Positions 32,244 through 45,273 of a stretch of 64,000 nucleotides of DNA are shown here, piece by piece; position 1 is the stretch's first letter; each line of letters starts with the position of its first letter. The DNA comes from Lunularia cruciata. Lineage: Eukaryota > Streptophyta > Marchantiopsida > Lunulariales > Lunulariaceae. Location: contig OX419763.1 of the NCBI GenBank assembly GCA_948567375.1, forward strand, positions 1,178,001 through 1,242,000, given 5' to 3'. Position numbers and translations under genes: made by a program. Below the pieces are notes generated by a model, which made no database searches, was not told the DNA's origin, and saw only the letters and a list, made by a program, of their open reading frames with translations.

Positions 32244-34040
32244 ACGAAGTAAAGTAACAATTTAGTTCTTCTTGGTTGCATCTTTAATCTCTCAGGTAGA
32301 AACCACACCCAGAAAAGAGTAACAAGCACTGACTCGCAGTCTTGTCACGAATTAACACTCTTTAATCACAACTCCATCAAATCTTTCCAAACAATCTTGA
32401 TTGTGATGATTTAGGCTCTCCCAAAAAATGGCACTTCACTGCAAAATGACTTTGCCTCAGAATTGTGTTCCACCCCTCCACTGAAGGCACAACTTCCTCG
32501 ATCAAAATTGCTTCACATCAACCTCGCACTGCACTCACAAATGCAAAATACTACCAACACTACAATTCCTCTCAGATCTGTCAAGGCATTGCTTCGATTG
32601 CACTTCACTTAGGATCAAACGCACACAATGAAGATCAAGGTTGTGGAATCCAACATCCAACAAGCACACTGACTTGCACTTTGAATTTCTCCAAACACTT
32701 ACAAACACAATTACAAAGTTGATACTCAGAATCAAGCTCAAGCAACGAGCACTACTTCACAGCACTTCACTTTATCTATTTTCAGAAATAATGAGCACTA
32801 AACAACATTTGACTACGAATGCTACTCTTAAATAGTGAATCAATCGACAGTTCTAACAACTATACCGTTCTACAACAACTCTTCTAACCTGCAGATCCGA
32901 AATGACAATGCACCTCTTCATATTTGCCTCTTCAAATCTCAAATCTGTTACTAATCCGATCCGATGTCTACTTCGTCATCGGCTTTCAAATCCAAACCCG
33001 AAGTAATTTTACTTCCTACTACTCTTTCCTCGGGTTTCACAACTCCTAATTCCTCCACTAATTCTAACATTTCTCCTTCCTGATATGAAATTCCTATCAT
33101 AGTTAAGCCTTCTAAATCTCTATCTCCCAACCCACTCTTCTCTAAAGTGTCAAATGTCAAATCCGAAGACACCTGTCTCTCTTACCTCGGGTTTAACTAC
33201 TATCAATTCCTTTACAAATTCTATTGTGTCATCATCAAGAATTGTAATTGAAAGCATGGGTACACTATCTACACCTTCAATTTGTAACCCATTTTCCCCT
33301 AATCACTCATGTTACTAACCTGAAGACACTTACTGTCTGATCTTGCATTTTGGGTTTATTCACTACTGTTGCTTCTCCTTCAATTCATGTTCCATCTTTA
33401 ATTAGACCTGAAATTGAAGTCATGGGTATTCTAACTATCTTCTTTCCTTACTCTAACTTCCTCTAATCCCTCCCGCAAAACTCCCGAAGACACCTTCACT
33501 ACACTCTGAGGTCTGGCTACCTCGGATTTAGTCATCTTCGTCTTGAGGCAAAGTCTTTAGACCCGAAATCATATAAACTCGAAGTCTGAAGTACGAAGTA
33601 CAAAGTCACATTGACCTGAAGACCCTCAACCCGAAGTACATCTACTCCCAAAACTTCAAATGCTTGTAACTTCTTTTCCAGACCTCCAAACTTTGTGATT
33701 TTGGTAGCAATGGAAAGCCCTGAACAAGATGCTTCCAACGAGATATAGCACGCATGATTTGGACTTGTCTTCATTGAGATATAGCCCCCGCAAAAATCAT
33801 GACCTGTAACCTCTATTTCTCCTTGGCGTCTGATCTGAGTTTTTTCCTCCTTTGACACGAAGTAAACTTCTTTGGGTCTGATCCAAACCGAGCCTTTCTT
33901 CCTCTTACACGAAATTGACTTCCTTGGGTCTGATCAAAACACAAGTTTGCACTCATTTCTTTTCCATTTGGTTTCAATTTGGTTTCAGCAAGGCATTTCT
34001 TCTTCTAAACTCGTCCAAAATGAAAAATGTGGGTACCACA
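32244..34040 (-). repeat. Short-type LTR H, lacking about 90 bp of its 3' end
   Basis: The 5' end (AAAATGTGGGTACCACA) is at 34040. The 3' part is the usual non-coding region, but the terminal CCGGGTTGTCACA segment is lost. In sense it has a U3 unlike the long LTRs, an ATG at 33535, a short frame with tandem C-terminal modules, a stop at 32951 after DIGSD, and the P2 region. It matches solo LTR J along its length, so the short form is a distinct LTR type and not a chance deletion. Confidence 0.82.
32951..33535 (-). pseudogene. Short LTR-ORF in LTR H: tandem C-terminal modules only
   Basis: This product would have no N-terminal domain and no long coiled coil. It starts MTKSEVARPQSVVKVSS and then shows two or three degenerate repeats of about 55-60 codons, each with the pattern (K/R)PEV..., a VS(L/S) block, SGL..D.D, a (M/L)(T/L)S/G-I block and ELV.EL. 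It ends VDIGSD at the same point as the long LTR-ORF. Frame breaks lie between modules. The function of the module is unknown. Confidence 0.65.
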
Positions 34041-34748
34041 CACAGGTAATCCAAATGTACTTCTCTTCACCTAAATACACAAAAATCATCAAAGAAGTTA
34101 CACAAATTTGCAATAGAAAATATTTGAAGCTTGCATTCATCATCCACTAGAAAGTAGCGGGAGCATTATACAACCCAAAGGCTATTTGATAGTAAGAGAA
34201 AGTGCCTCAATTGATAATGAATGTGGTTTTGTCCTTGTCATCTTCTTGGATGGATACTTGATTGTATCTTGAAAACCTATCAAGAAAACTGTTACAAGGA
34301 TGACAAACTACTTGGTCCAAAATGGTATCAATGAAAGGCAAGGGATGACGATCCTTCCTTGTGACTGCACTCAACTTGGAAAAATCTTGGCACACTCAAA
34401 TCTTCCTAGTCTTCTTCTTTAAAAAAATGACAATGGGGGAAACCCACTCACTTCTCAAGATAGGAAAGATTATTTTGGTCCCTAAGTACTTGTCAATTTC
34501 ATCTTTTACCAGAAGTGAATACTTTGGGTTCAGGCAGTACTATCTTTGCCAAACCAAAACTGCATCTCCAACAAGATCAATCCAATGTTCTCCAAATTGG
34601 CATGGAATACTTGACATTTGATTAATAGACTAGGCAAAAACATCCTGGTACTCTATAAACAAGGCAGTGTATCCTGCCAACTCCTCCAAAGTGACTATCT
34701 TTGAAATCTTCAAAACATTTCCTTCGTACAAGACAATGTCTTTATAGT
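34041..34748 (-). pseudogene. pol: RT remnant of element L (left part)
   Basis: In minus sense it runs from the protease-RT linker (YKDIVLYEGNVLKISKIVTL, about 34745) into RT: DLVGDAV, YSLLVKDEIDKYLG, SEWVSPIVIF, RKDRHPLPFIDTILDQV, FSRYNQVSIQEDDKDKTTFI and a worn FGLYNAPATF. It ends near the region of the YxDD catalytic box, where LTR H begins. It continues upstream at 38441, on the other side of solo LTR K. Confidence 0.85.
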
Positions 34749-37700
34749 TGTGGTACCCACATTTTTTATTTTTTTTTCGAAAATTGGAAGAAGAAGTGTA
34801 TAGAGAAGTCAAATTGCACCTGTATGGCCAAAGAAGGCAAAGAAAAGTGTCCTCGGGATGAAACCCAAGGTGTGGCTTTGGGTCATAAGGCAAGGTACTC
34901 GGAATTGCCCTGTCAGCATACAACCCAAAGTAAGGAGTCTTTGTATTGGGGGTGCTCAACCCAAGGTAAGGACAGTGTAACAACTTTCCTTTGGGGCAAG
35001 AGATTCAAGAAGGGACCATTCAAAAATGGTGGTCATACGCGTGAAGGACACTTGACAATGACAAGAGCATGCAGGAGGTGTGATTTCTTGGTAGAACCTT
35101 GAATTGAAGAAAGATGAAGAAGGCACGACTCTATAAAAATTGGGCTAAAGACAAAGCAATGACAAGCAATTTTCCATTGCCGTTAAGAAGTCGTCCTACA
35201 GAAGATCATGAGAAGGGAAGTAGAGTCAAAGATGCGCTAGTGTGTAGAGAAGAATTTGAGAGAGCTAATCCGGGAATCAATAGGAAGAATAGTCCCCAAC
35301 CCAGAGTGGAAGAGAGAAAGATGGGAGGAAGGAAGAAGAATTCTGAATTTTCCATGAGAAATCATGCAATTCGGAGGTTAGATGTGATTGCAAGAATTGA
35401 AGTCTTGAGTAGGCTTCGGATCACATTCTTGGCATGGAATTGGAATGTTAGCTTTCCAGGGTTCATGACTGAGATCATCAAGAGTAGGTGTCTCAATGGC
35501 CCCAAGGAAGAAGGGAAGAGAGGTAATCCGGCTCGTTGGACAAAGTCGGATTGGAGGTTAGTGCCATGCTTCGTGCATTGTGTCTCTTCCGAGTGGAAGA
35601 GAAGCAGGCATGGAGCATGGTGCCATGTTCTTGGGGAAAGATGAAGTAGTAGAAGAAACCCAGGAGGTGAGAGTTGCTTTCTCTTTGAAGCGCACGAAGA
35701 ATGGTTACAAAGTAGAGAGCTACAAGGATCTTGTAAAGAGAAGGATTGTGAGTGCTCTAATGGCAATCTTGAAGCCGGAGAGAATGACTTATGTGATGAA
35801 GCACCAAGCGGTGTTCTTCCAGAAGATTTTTGCAGGAGAGCCAATTAACTGGGTGAAGTGTTTTCATGGGAGAACAAGACAGATGGTATGGAATTTGTGG
35901 AATAAGTCGCCTCCACATTACATTGTGCTATTTGCAGCTCATTTCTATCTTGGGCCGAACTTGCTCAATGTGGTAGAGAGCAATAGGACGGTGTCGCATT
36001 TCCATCCTGACTTAAGAAGAGATGTTGATGCGGAGGAGCAGCAATACATTCTTTAGATCAGGAGTAGTGATGAGTACTACGCACAGACGAGGAAGAGTGT
36101 GCAGTTGGAAGTGAGTACTCCAAAGTCAAAGAAGAGGAGTTGACAAGAAGAAGGAGAAGAAGTCAAGAAAGTAAGACCTCAGAAGGCTAGAAGAGTAAAC
36201 CCAAGGAAAGGAATGGTGGTAATCATGTTGTCGGAGGAAGAATCGGAAGGCAAAGCCGAGTGCAAGTCCAAAGACTCGGAAAGAGATGAAGAACCTGAGT
36301 TCACACTATAGAGTGGAGACAAAGTGCCAGAGCAAGAGGAGAAGAGAGTTACCCTTCAAAGAGGAGTTTGTTCCAAGCGAAAGGTGAAGTGTGGAGTGGG
36401 GCCGAGTAAGGTAAGAGAAGAGGAGGATGAAAGTTCAGGGAGCAAAGCATCCATTCTTATAAGGCGAGTGTTGAGTGATGAAGAGGTGAAGAAGGAGATC
36501 ACTCCGCAAGTTGAGGTAACTCCAAGTGAAGGAGTGGAGTACCTGCGAGAGGTTGTGTGCCCATTATTAGTAAAGTTGGAGCACAAGAAGAAGGAGATGC
36601 AGTCAAAGTGTCCAAAGGTGAAGACTGTGTTGCAGGTGTTAGCATGATTAGAAGAAGAGAACTCAGAGTTGAAGAAGAGTATAATCCTAGGTGAGGAGGA
36701 AAGGGAAGTACTGCGAGTAGATGCAGTAGTACAGAATCAAGTGATTGAGAACTTGAGGAGAGAAGCAAGGAATCGGGAGGAACTAATAGAGCAAAATGTC
36801 ATAGCAAGGGAAAGACAAATAGCTGAGTATGAAATCTTGAAGCAGTAGTTAAATGATTCTAGACTAGAAATTATCCATGCTATGGCAAGAGTAGCAGAGA
36901 AAGAACAAGAGCTTGATAGGGTGATGGAGAGTGTAGAGGAGAAGAAGTAGCTATGGCAATGAGAGTTGAGGTATAGGGAGGAAGAAAGGTTGAGAGAGTT
37001 ATTTCGCAATCAGGAGGAAAAGATTGTGTAGAAAGAGAAGGAGAAGGAAGTTGTAAAGCCAAGTTCAAAGCAGAATTTGCAACGTACAAAGAAGATTGGC
37101 TTGCAAGTCGAGAACGGGAGAGGAAAACAAGATTGGAGCCATTAAAGGAGATCATGATCAAGATAAATGCAATGCTAAGTACAGAGACTTGTGTGCGCAT
37201 TGAAGAGACAAGATTGCACGAGTTGAAGTTGTTGGTGCAGGAGATGAGGAGGAGAAATGCAAAGAACAAAGACTTGAATGCCTTATTGATTAGTCTGAGA
37301 ACTTGTGTAGATAGAAAGATATTGGAGGTAAAAGACAATATCACAATCAGATTAGACTTAGTCAAATTAGAGATAGATAAACTTTGGAAGGATGTCAAAG
37401 CAAAACCCGAAGTAGACGAAGTAGGAGTGTAGATGTGTAGATATCTTTGGAGTTACCATTGGAGAGATTGGAGAAGAGTGGATTGTGAGATAAGAGTTAG
37501 AAGATTACCCACTAGTGGAATTACAAATCAAGAAAGAGAATTGTTAGATTTGGTAGAGGAATTAGGAGTTTTGAAACCCGAGGATAGAGTAGTATTGAGT
37601 GAAGTTACTCTAGGATCGGGTTTGAAAGCCAAGGAAGAAGTACACATCGGATCAGATTAGTAACAGTTTTGAGATTTGAAGAGGCAGATATGAAGAGGTG

Positions 37701-38440
37701 CATTGTTAGTTTGGATTTGCATGTTAGAAGAGTTGTTAGGAAACGGTATAGTTGTTAGAATTGTTCTTTGCTTCACTATTTAAGAGTGGCATTCACAGTA
37801 ATATGTTGTTTAGTGCTCAAAATTTTTGAGAATAGATAAAGCAAAGTGTTGTGAAGCAATGCTCGTTGCTTGAGCTTGATTCTGAGTATCAACTTTGTGA
37901 TTGTGTTTGTGAGTGTGTGGAGAAATTTGAAGTGCAAGTCAATGTCCTTGTTGGATGTTGGATTCCGCAACCTTGTGTGTATGATCCTGAGTGAAGTGCA
38001 ATTGGAGCAATGCCTTGACAGATCTTAGAGGAATTGTAGTGTTGGTAGTATTCAACATTTGTGAGTGTAGTGTAGTGTTGATGTGAAGCAATTTTGATTG
38101 AGGAAGTTGTGCCTTCAGTGGAGGGGTGGAACACAATTACAAGGCAAAGTCATTTTGTAGTGAAGTGCCATTTTTGGGAGAGCCTGAATCATCACAATCA
38201 AGATTGTTTGGAAAGAATTGAAGGTGTTGAGATTAAGGAGTGTGAATACCTGGCAAGCTTGTGAATCAATGCTTGTTACTCTCTTTTGGGGGTGGTTTCT
38301 ACTTGAGAGATTAAAGATGCAACCAAGCAAAACTACATTGTTACTTTGCTTTGTATTTGGACATTTTTGACCAGTATCTCTATGGGTATGAACTTTACTT
38401 ACCCGATTACCTCAAAAGTGATATTTTCCGAGTTGTCACA
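34749..38440 (+). repeat. Solo LTR K, long type (3692 bp), inserted in pol of element L
   Basis: It starts TGTGGTACCCACA at 34749 and ends CGAGTTGTCACA at 38440. Flanks are ATAGT (34744-34748) and AAAGT (38441-38445), a target-site duplication with one mismatch; the two pol pieces outside it join into one linker sequence. No PBS or polypurine tract adjoins. It carries P1 (CTATAAAAAT, 35131-35140), the LTR-ORF relic and P2 (37776-37784). Confidence 0.92.
35159..37660 (+). pseudogene. LTR-ORF relic in solo LTR K (about 834 codons)
   Basis: Unrecognised protein, rather well kept. The frame from the ATG at 35159 (MTSNFPLPLRSRPTEDHEKG) is open for about 160 codons: IRRLDVIARIEVLSRLRITF, FLAWNWNVSFPGF, GNPARWTKSDWRLV. 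A changed segment of about 30 bp near 35575 shifts the frame; then NGYKVESYKDLVKRRIVSAL and MKHQAVFFQKIFAGEPINWV appear, with HFYLGPNLLN near 35945. The acidic linker is at about 36230-36330, VEYLREVVCPLLVKLEHKKK at 36536, and coiled coil at 36650-37100. LHELKLLVQEMRRRNAKNKD precedes the conserved segment, and the frame ends with a stop at 37658-37660. Confidence 0.78.
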
Positions 38441-39930
38441 AAAGTCATCAGGGTTGATGACTCCTTCAATGTGACCAACTTGGCTTAACCTCAGTCATAT
38501 TGCAGTCAAACTCCCTTCCTCCAAATCTTTTTCACCCAAGGTGATGTTGTATGAGTCTTCATCTTTGACTTCTACCTCGTAGCACTCCAAGTAATTGACT
38601 TGGACTTTGTCTTTGGAGTCATCTGAAGATGAAGACAATGAATCTTTGGATTCATCTTTGTCTTCTGAGGAAGTTGTCTCCTAGAGGTAGGCAACCTTAG
38701 TCCAACTCACAGGCACCAGCTTCTGGTCTTTGGATGAGATGTCCTTGAACCTCAATTTTTGTTAGAGCTAATCCACAACAACTTGGACACTATAAAACTA
38801 GAGCCTTCCGATCAACAAAGTGTAACCAATTTTGGTGACTAGTCGTAACACAATCTAATTCAACTTGAAGCAAACCCTTTCAATGATCATAGTAATATTT
38901 GATAACGTGCCCAAAGGCCGTCTCCTGGTTTGTTCCTCAAACTTGAGAACTCAGGGTGTTGGCTCAAATGATGATACCCCAACCGGTTTGCAATATCCTA
39001 AATCATGACATTCACTCCAAAACCCAAATCAATGGGTATCGATGTTATCATGCAACCTACGATCTCTACATCTACTTTGGGAGATCCCAAATCATCTTAT
39101 TCAATATAATTAATTGCTGGCAAGTCCTTCTTGGTCATTTCTCTTACTTTCTTGAGGGCTGAACTCAGCTGTTTCTTGTACAACTTATTGTCCTCCAATA
39201 ATTGCTTAAATGTTAGATTTTCATTTGTGGATGCCAAATCTACCATGATATCATATTGGGGTACTCCCTCCCAACTTCACCTTTTTCTCCTTTGTCTTTG
39301 GGTTTGAAGTCTCCTTGTTCAAATTGGCCTTTGGGGTGCTTCATAATGGTGACTAGAGTACCGATGGTCTTGACCCAAGGTTCTTTAGGTTTAACTACCT
39401 CAGCTTGGATCAAATCCCTTACTTTGGATCTGATGTCCGCTGGAAAAATGGGAGGCTTTATCTTTGGATCATCCTCCAAACTCATTTCCCAAGTTTGTTG
39501 TACTACTTCTTGGATTTCTTTTTGCAAAGCTTTGGCTTTAGCTTTGGCAAGGATCTTCTCCTCCTTTGCAAAAAGAATAGCTTTTGGGCATAGACTCTTT
39601 GCCTCATGAAGACAAAGAAGTTTGCTTCTTCAGGATCATGCTTCTTCATACCCAAGCGTGTCTCAACCTTGAAAATTTTGAGGTCTGCAGCCTTCAGCAG
39701 CCAGACTTTCTTCTTGAGGTCCCTCCTCCTCAAATGTTATACAATTTACAAGTGTATCCCCTTTTGACTATAGCGCAACATGCTCAGTTGGGTCTGTACA
39801 TACTGCACCGGTGGCTTTGGGTTAGGTGGTTGCGGGTATTGGTTTCCAGTGTGGCCCGATCCTTTACAATTTCCACAAAGTGGAACATACCCAACCTGAT
39901 GTCTCGACTGAGGGCAATTTGGACTGGATG
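38441..39930 (-). pseudogene. Protease and gag 3' part of element L (right part)
   Basis: In minus sense, gag enters at knuckle 2 (SPNCPQSRHQVGYV near 39920). Knuckle 3 follows (CGNCKGSGHTGNQY, last Cys now Tyr), then the Lys/Ala-rich pro-leader (39700-39240, with GTLVTIMKHPKGQFEQGDFK) and the protease near 39001-39036. The active site reads IDLGFGVNVM where element C has IDSGSGVNVM, so the catalytic DSG is lost. After the linker (38700-38441) pol continues at 34748 beyond solo LTR K. LTR fragment M cuts the gag at about 39930. Confidence 0.8.
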
Positions 39931-40427
39931 GGTAATAGACCCAAAGTAAGGATACTTTGCACTGGAATGACCAACCCAATCCGAAGATGTTTTAACCACT
40001 TTGACTTAGGCAGTACCAACCAAGAAGGTACATTCAACAAAAATGGCTACTTTGTCGGAGGATAAAATCAAGAAAAATAAGAGTAAGTCATGCAATAGGC
40101 ATCTGTTTCAACTACAACTCAATTGAAGAATGACTACACATTAGAGAAGTATAAAAATTTAGACTTTGTGACGGAAACTCTACAATATTGAAGAGATATC
40201 CTATCCCTTTGAATAGTTTTCCTAAGAGCTTTAGAATCACAAGCTGGGTCATGGGATTGCCTTGTGAGAAACCAGAAACAAGTGAGCACACAATGCTGAT
40301 GAAGGGCAAAAAATAGGTTCCAACACTCTTTGTCCAAAATCCTATAATTCGGAGATTAGACATGTTAGCAAGGATTGAAGTCTTCAGCCATTTCTTGCTT
40401 GGAATTGGAACCTGAGTATTCCAAGGT
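39931..40427 (+). repeat. LTR fragment M (U3 and start of LTR-ORF)
   Basis: It starts in U3 (GACCCAAAGTAAGGATACTT), passes a TATA-like AAGTATAAAAATT at about 40148 and ends in the N-terminal domain (IRRLDMLARIEVF, then a worn NWNLSIPRF). It lacks both LTR ends and joins LTR N at about 40428. The closest copy is N. Confidence 0.65.
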
Positions 40428-40869
40428 TTTATACCCACATCTTTTGTTTTTGATGACTTTTAAAGAAGAAGTGTGTTGTTGAAGCTGAATTGAAGAGAAA
40501 TAGAGAAATAAAGAAAAGAATTGTGTGTTTGGATCTGACCTAAAGAAATCGACTTCATGTGAGAGGAAGAAGGACTCTGATTAGACTTGAAGGGTGGTTG
40601 ATCCAAAGTAAGGATACTTTGCATCAAAATGATCAACCCAAAACTTGACAACTTTTACTCTGGCCAAACCAATCAAGAAGGTACAATCATAAAAAAATAG
40701 CTACTTTAGGAGTAAGATAAATTTGAGAGTGACAAGAACAACGCATGCAGAAGGTGTGATTTGCAATTGAAGTTTGACTAAAGAATGACCAAGAATCAAA
40801 GAAGTATAAAATCAAGAACTTCAAGACTTTGCAATGTTGAATCATTATCCTGTGCCTCTGAAGAGTTAT

Positions 40870-43800
40870 TGTGGTGCCCACATTTTATTTTTTTTTCTGT
40901 TTTGTTAGCATTTGGAGAAGAAGTAAGCAAGAAAGCTGAATTATGAAGAAAAGAATGGATTGGAGTGTCTTCAAAAGAAATCCAAAGAAGTCAACTTTGG
41001 ATCAGAAAATGGAAGTACTCCAAAGGGGAGTACAAAGAAACAAGTCCAAAGACCATTGTCTTTGGATTGGGCAGCAAAGGCCAATACAAAGACGGTCTAA
41101 CAACCTTTCTACGTGGCAAGAAAGTACACTTCAAGAAACGGCAAAGGTAGAAGAAGCATGCCTTGATAGTGAGAGGACATCAACATGCAAAAGAAGGGGG
41201 AGTCAATTTTGAAATTAACTAAAGAATGACTGCAATTTGGGGTAATATAAAATTGCAATTGTGTAGGGGAAAATTGAATATGTCAAGTAGATTTCCTATT
41301 CCTCTAAGTAGTCTTCCTGCCATAATGCATGTCAAGAAGCCAATTGAGAGTGAAATTTTCCAAAAGCCAGAAGGCATTAGAGTGTCTCGTCCAGGAGAGG
41401 GAATAGTCTTCCAATGCTAAGGAACAAGAGAGCATATCATGGAGAAGAAGGTCAAGAACACCCTTGCAATAAGAAATTTTGCAATTTGGAGGTTGAATGT
41501 TGTAGCAAGGATTGAGGTCTTGAATAGACTTCATACTACTTTTTTAGCGTGGAACTAGAATTTCAATTTCCTAGGAGTCATGGCAGAGATAGCTGCCAGT
41601 AATTGTGAGGAAGGTCCTGAAGTCGAGGGGAAGAGAGCTCGATGGACTGAGTTGGATTGGAGGTAAGTGTTGGGGAAGGAAGCAGGAGAACCAACGGGGA
41701 TCACCTTCTATTGGAAGTGTGATGCTGCAGAGGAGACTGCATACATACGCAATTCATTCTTCACTCTGTGTACAACGAATGGTTACAAGGTGGATCCTAT
41801 TGGGACCCCATTAAACAAAGCATCATGGGGAGGATAACAGCAATGTTCAAACCAGAATGAATGACTTAAGTGAACATGCAGCAAGCGGTCTTTTTTACCA
41901 GATGTTTGCAGGAGTGAAGGTGAACTGGGCAAAGTGTTTCCACTAGCAAACAAGGCAAATGGTTGTCAATTGGAGGAAAAATTTTCCTTGATATTATTTT
42001 GCACCATTTGCAGCACATTTCTACTTTGGGTTGAATTTGCTGACAGCAGAGGAGAGGTGTCGCATGGTGTCACATTTTCATCCTAATTTGAGATAGGAAG
42101 TGGATGAAGAAGAACAGCAGTACATGGCACACCTGTGAGCCAGTGATGATCATTTCTTGAGAACGGGACAACAAGAGATGGAAGAAGTCATAAGCCCAAA
42201 GATGAGGAAGTAGAATAAACCCGAAGAAGCAAAGTTGCCTCCAGCACAAAGCAAGACCCAAAGACTTGTTCTATGGGGTAAGGAGGCGGTGAAAGAAGAA
42301 CCTTTGCAAACCGAGTCTGAAGGGGAGATAGAGTCTAGAGGAGAAGACTTAGAAGAAGCGGAACTCATGTTACAAAGTGGGGAATCCGGAAGTGAGAGTG
42401 AGGGTGAAGACAAAGTTCAGCAATTGGCTAAAGCAGAAGAAGATGAAGCTTTTCATGCAATGATTGATAGTATAAAGGGAAATGCTAATCCTTATGGAGC
42501 CTTGGTTATGGAAGAGAAGGAAGCTGAGCAAAAGAAGGAGTACCTTGCGGGCCCAAGTTCAATAGGTAAGGAAGAAGGAAGCTTGGATGTAGTATCGTTG
42601 AAGGTACAAAGATCGAGACTTTAGAAGAAGAAGTCGGCAGAAGAGGCAAAGTACAAAGATAGGGCCAAAGATGGAGCCAAAGATGAAGAAAACTTTGGAG
42701 GAATACAGTATTTATTGCATGTTGTAACTCCATTGTTGGAGCTGTTGAAAGAACACCAGAAGGTAACCCTACAAGATTGTATGAAGGTGGCAAATGAGTT
42801 GCAGGTGGTGAAGTATCTGCTGGCTGAAGTGAGGAGATTGCAGGAGCGAGTAACTCAAAGAGACAAGGAAGTTGAAAAGCTTCGGGTAGATACAGTCTTG
42901 AGGAAGAAGACTTTCAAGAAGTTGCAAGAGAGTTTTGAGTCAAGAGGGAGAGAAATGCAGCCACAAGCCAAAGAGTTGAAGGAGCAGATGATGTTGCTGA
43001 CCAAGATGAAAGAGGAGGTCAGTGAAGTGCACATCGAGAGTATTCATGTGAAAGCGATGGCAACAATGATAGCGCAGGTGTTAGAAAACTTGAGGAAGAG
43101 TGCAGTCGGGAAGGATCAGGCATGGTAAAGAGAGTTGGCGGTCAGACATCAAGAAGAAGAAAGGCTGAGAGAGTTGGTAAAAGTGCTGAGTTACAGAGTT
43201 CTCAATATGCGGAGGAGAAGAAGGTGCTCGCTGCTGAGTACAAAGATGAGTTGAAGATGTGCCGGGAGGAGTTGAAGGCAAAGTGATCTCAATGGTATGC
43301 ATCAGAGTCAGTAGGAGACATTGTGGGAAAGCTGACAGGAATGTTATGCACTAAGGCTGAAGGAAGATTGGAAGAAGCAAGACTACACAAGTTAAAGTTG
43401 CTTGTGTAGAAAACTCAAAAGAGGAGAGCCAAAGATTTTGATATGAACACTCTACTAATCCAATTGAGGGAGCAAGTACATAGAAAGATGTTAGAAGTAG
43501 GAGACAATGTCAGTCTCAGATTACATTTAGTAAATTTAGAGTTGGAGAGAATTAGGAGTGGTGTGACAAAGGAGAAAAAGTCCAATGTTGTAGAAGTAGG
43601 AATTTAGGTGTCTTCAGACTTGTCCTTCAAGACATTAGAGAAGAGTGGGTTGCAAGATAAAGAAGTAGATGGATTACCCATGACCTCAATTGTAGTTCCT
43701 AATGAAGAACTAGTAGAAATAGTGAAGGAATTAGTAGAATCAGATATACCCGAAGAAGAAGATGTAATAGGAAGATCATTGGGTTTGAAAGCCGATGGGG

Positions 43801-44619
43801 AGATTGACATTCGATTGGAGTAGAAACAGTTTTGAGATTTGAAGAGGCAGATATAAAGAGGTGGTTTGTGAGTTTGGATTTGCATGTGGGAAGAGTTGTT
43901 ATAGAACGGCATAGTTGTTATCAACTATTGATTGTTATACTATTTAAAGGAGGCATTTGCAGTATTATGTTGTTTAGTATTCATAATTTCTTAAGATAGA
44001 TAAAGCAAAGTGCTGATTTCAGTGCCGTTGCTCAAGCTTAATTCCGAGTATCAACTCTAGATGTGGGTTTGTGAGTGTGTGGAGAAATTCAAAGCGCAAG
44101 TTAGTGTGCTTGTTGGATGTTAGATTCTGTAGCCTTGATCTTCATTCTATGTGTTTGATTCTAAGTGAAGTGCAATCTGAGCAATGCCTTGATAGATCTG
44201 AGAGGAATTGTAGTGTTGGTAGTATTTTGCATTTGTGAGTGCATCATTGAGTTGATGTGAAACAATTTTGATCAAGGAATTTGTGCCTTCAATGGAGAGA
44301 TGGAACACAATTCTGAGGCAAAGTCATTTTGCAATGAAGTGCTGTCTTTGGGAGAATTGAATCATCACAATCAAGATTTGTTTGGATAGAATTTGCTATG
44401 TTGTGATTATGGGTGTGTGTATTAGTGATAAGTCTTCAAGATTGTGAGCTTGTTACTCTCTGTTGAGTGTAGTTTCTACCTGAGAGATTAAAGAGGAACC
44501 CAAGAAGAACTACATGTTATTGTTTGACTTTGTATTTGACCAATTTTGAATTGTACCTCAGCGGGAATGAACTTTACTTACCTAATAACCGGAAAAGTGA
44601 TATTTGTCGGGTTGTCACA
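40870..44619 (+). repeat. Solo LTR P, long type (3750 bp), flanked by GTTAT target-site duplication
   Basis: It starts TGTGGTGCCCACA at 40870 and ends GGGTTGTCACA at 44619. GTTAT occurs at 40865-40869 and again at 44620-44624. No internal sequence adjoins, so it is a solo LTR. It lies 36 bp downstream of the ATG of LTR N's LTR-ORF. The closest copy is LTR C, with the same start variant and the VGDNVSLRL-type 3' coding part. Confidence 0.96.
41280..43823 (+). pseudogene. LTR-ORF relic in solo LTR P (about 848 codons)
   Basis: Unrecognised protein. The ATG at 41280 (MSSRFPIPLSSLPAIMHVKK) is aligned with C. The N-terminal domain is worn (stops near 41420 and 41557). The acidic linker at 42240-42480 is open (EEAELMLQSGESGSESEGED). 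The coiled coil at 42715-43128 is open for 137 codons (QVVKYLLAEVRRLQERVTQR; KTFKKLQESFESRGREM). The C-terminal module at 43608-43823 is open: LEKSGLQDKEVDGLPMTSIV, EIVKELVESDIPE, and the end DIRLE with a stop at 43821-43823. This is the clearest single copy of the module. Confidence 0.78.
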
Positions 44620-45273
44620 GTTATACCAAAGGAGTAAGACTTATGAGCCAAATAGTGGGATTAATTTGTGAGAGATGGCAAAGTAGAGAGCAAAAATGCC
44701 AATGAAGAGCAGCAGATAGGTTCCATCACTTGCAATGTGGAATCCTGAAATTTGGAGACTAGATGTGGTGGCATGAATTGACAAGTTGAGCAGACTTTGT
44801 AACACCTTTTTGGTCTAGAATTGGAACTTGAGTTTTCTAGGTTTTATGGCAAGAATCACTATTAGTAATTATATAGATGGTCCCAAAGTGGAAGGAAAGA
44901 GAGGGAATTTGACTTGATGGACTGAGTCTGATTAGAAACTTGTATTGGGGAGAGAAGCAAGAGGTGAGGAAGGGGTCACCTTCTATTAGAAGTGTGATCC
45001 TACGGAAGAAACTGAAGAGTGGAAGAAAACTTTCAATAAGCCTTGCACTAAGAATGGGTATAAGGTGGACACTTACAAAGACCCAATAAGGTGAAGTATT
45101 TTTGGGGCTTTGAAAGCCATGTTGAAGACAGAGTGGACCACCAACATGATAAAGCAATAGGTGGTCTTCTTTCACCAAATTTTTGTATGAGAGAAGGTGA
45201 ACTAGGCAAAGTGTTTGTACCAAGGTAGATGATTTTAAGTTGGAGAATGGATATGTCACCAACTACTTTGTAC

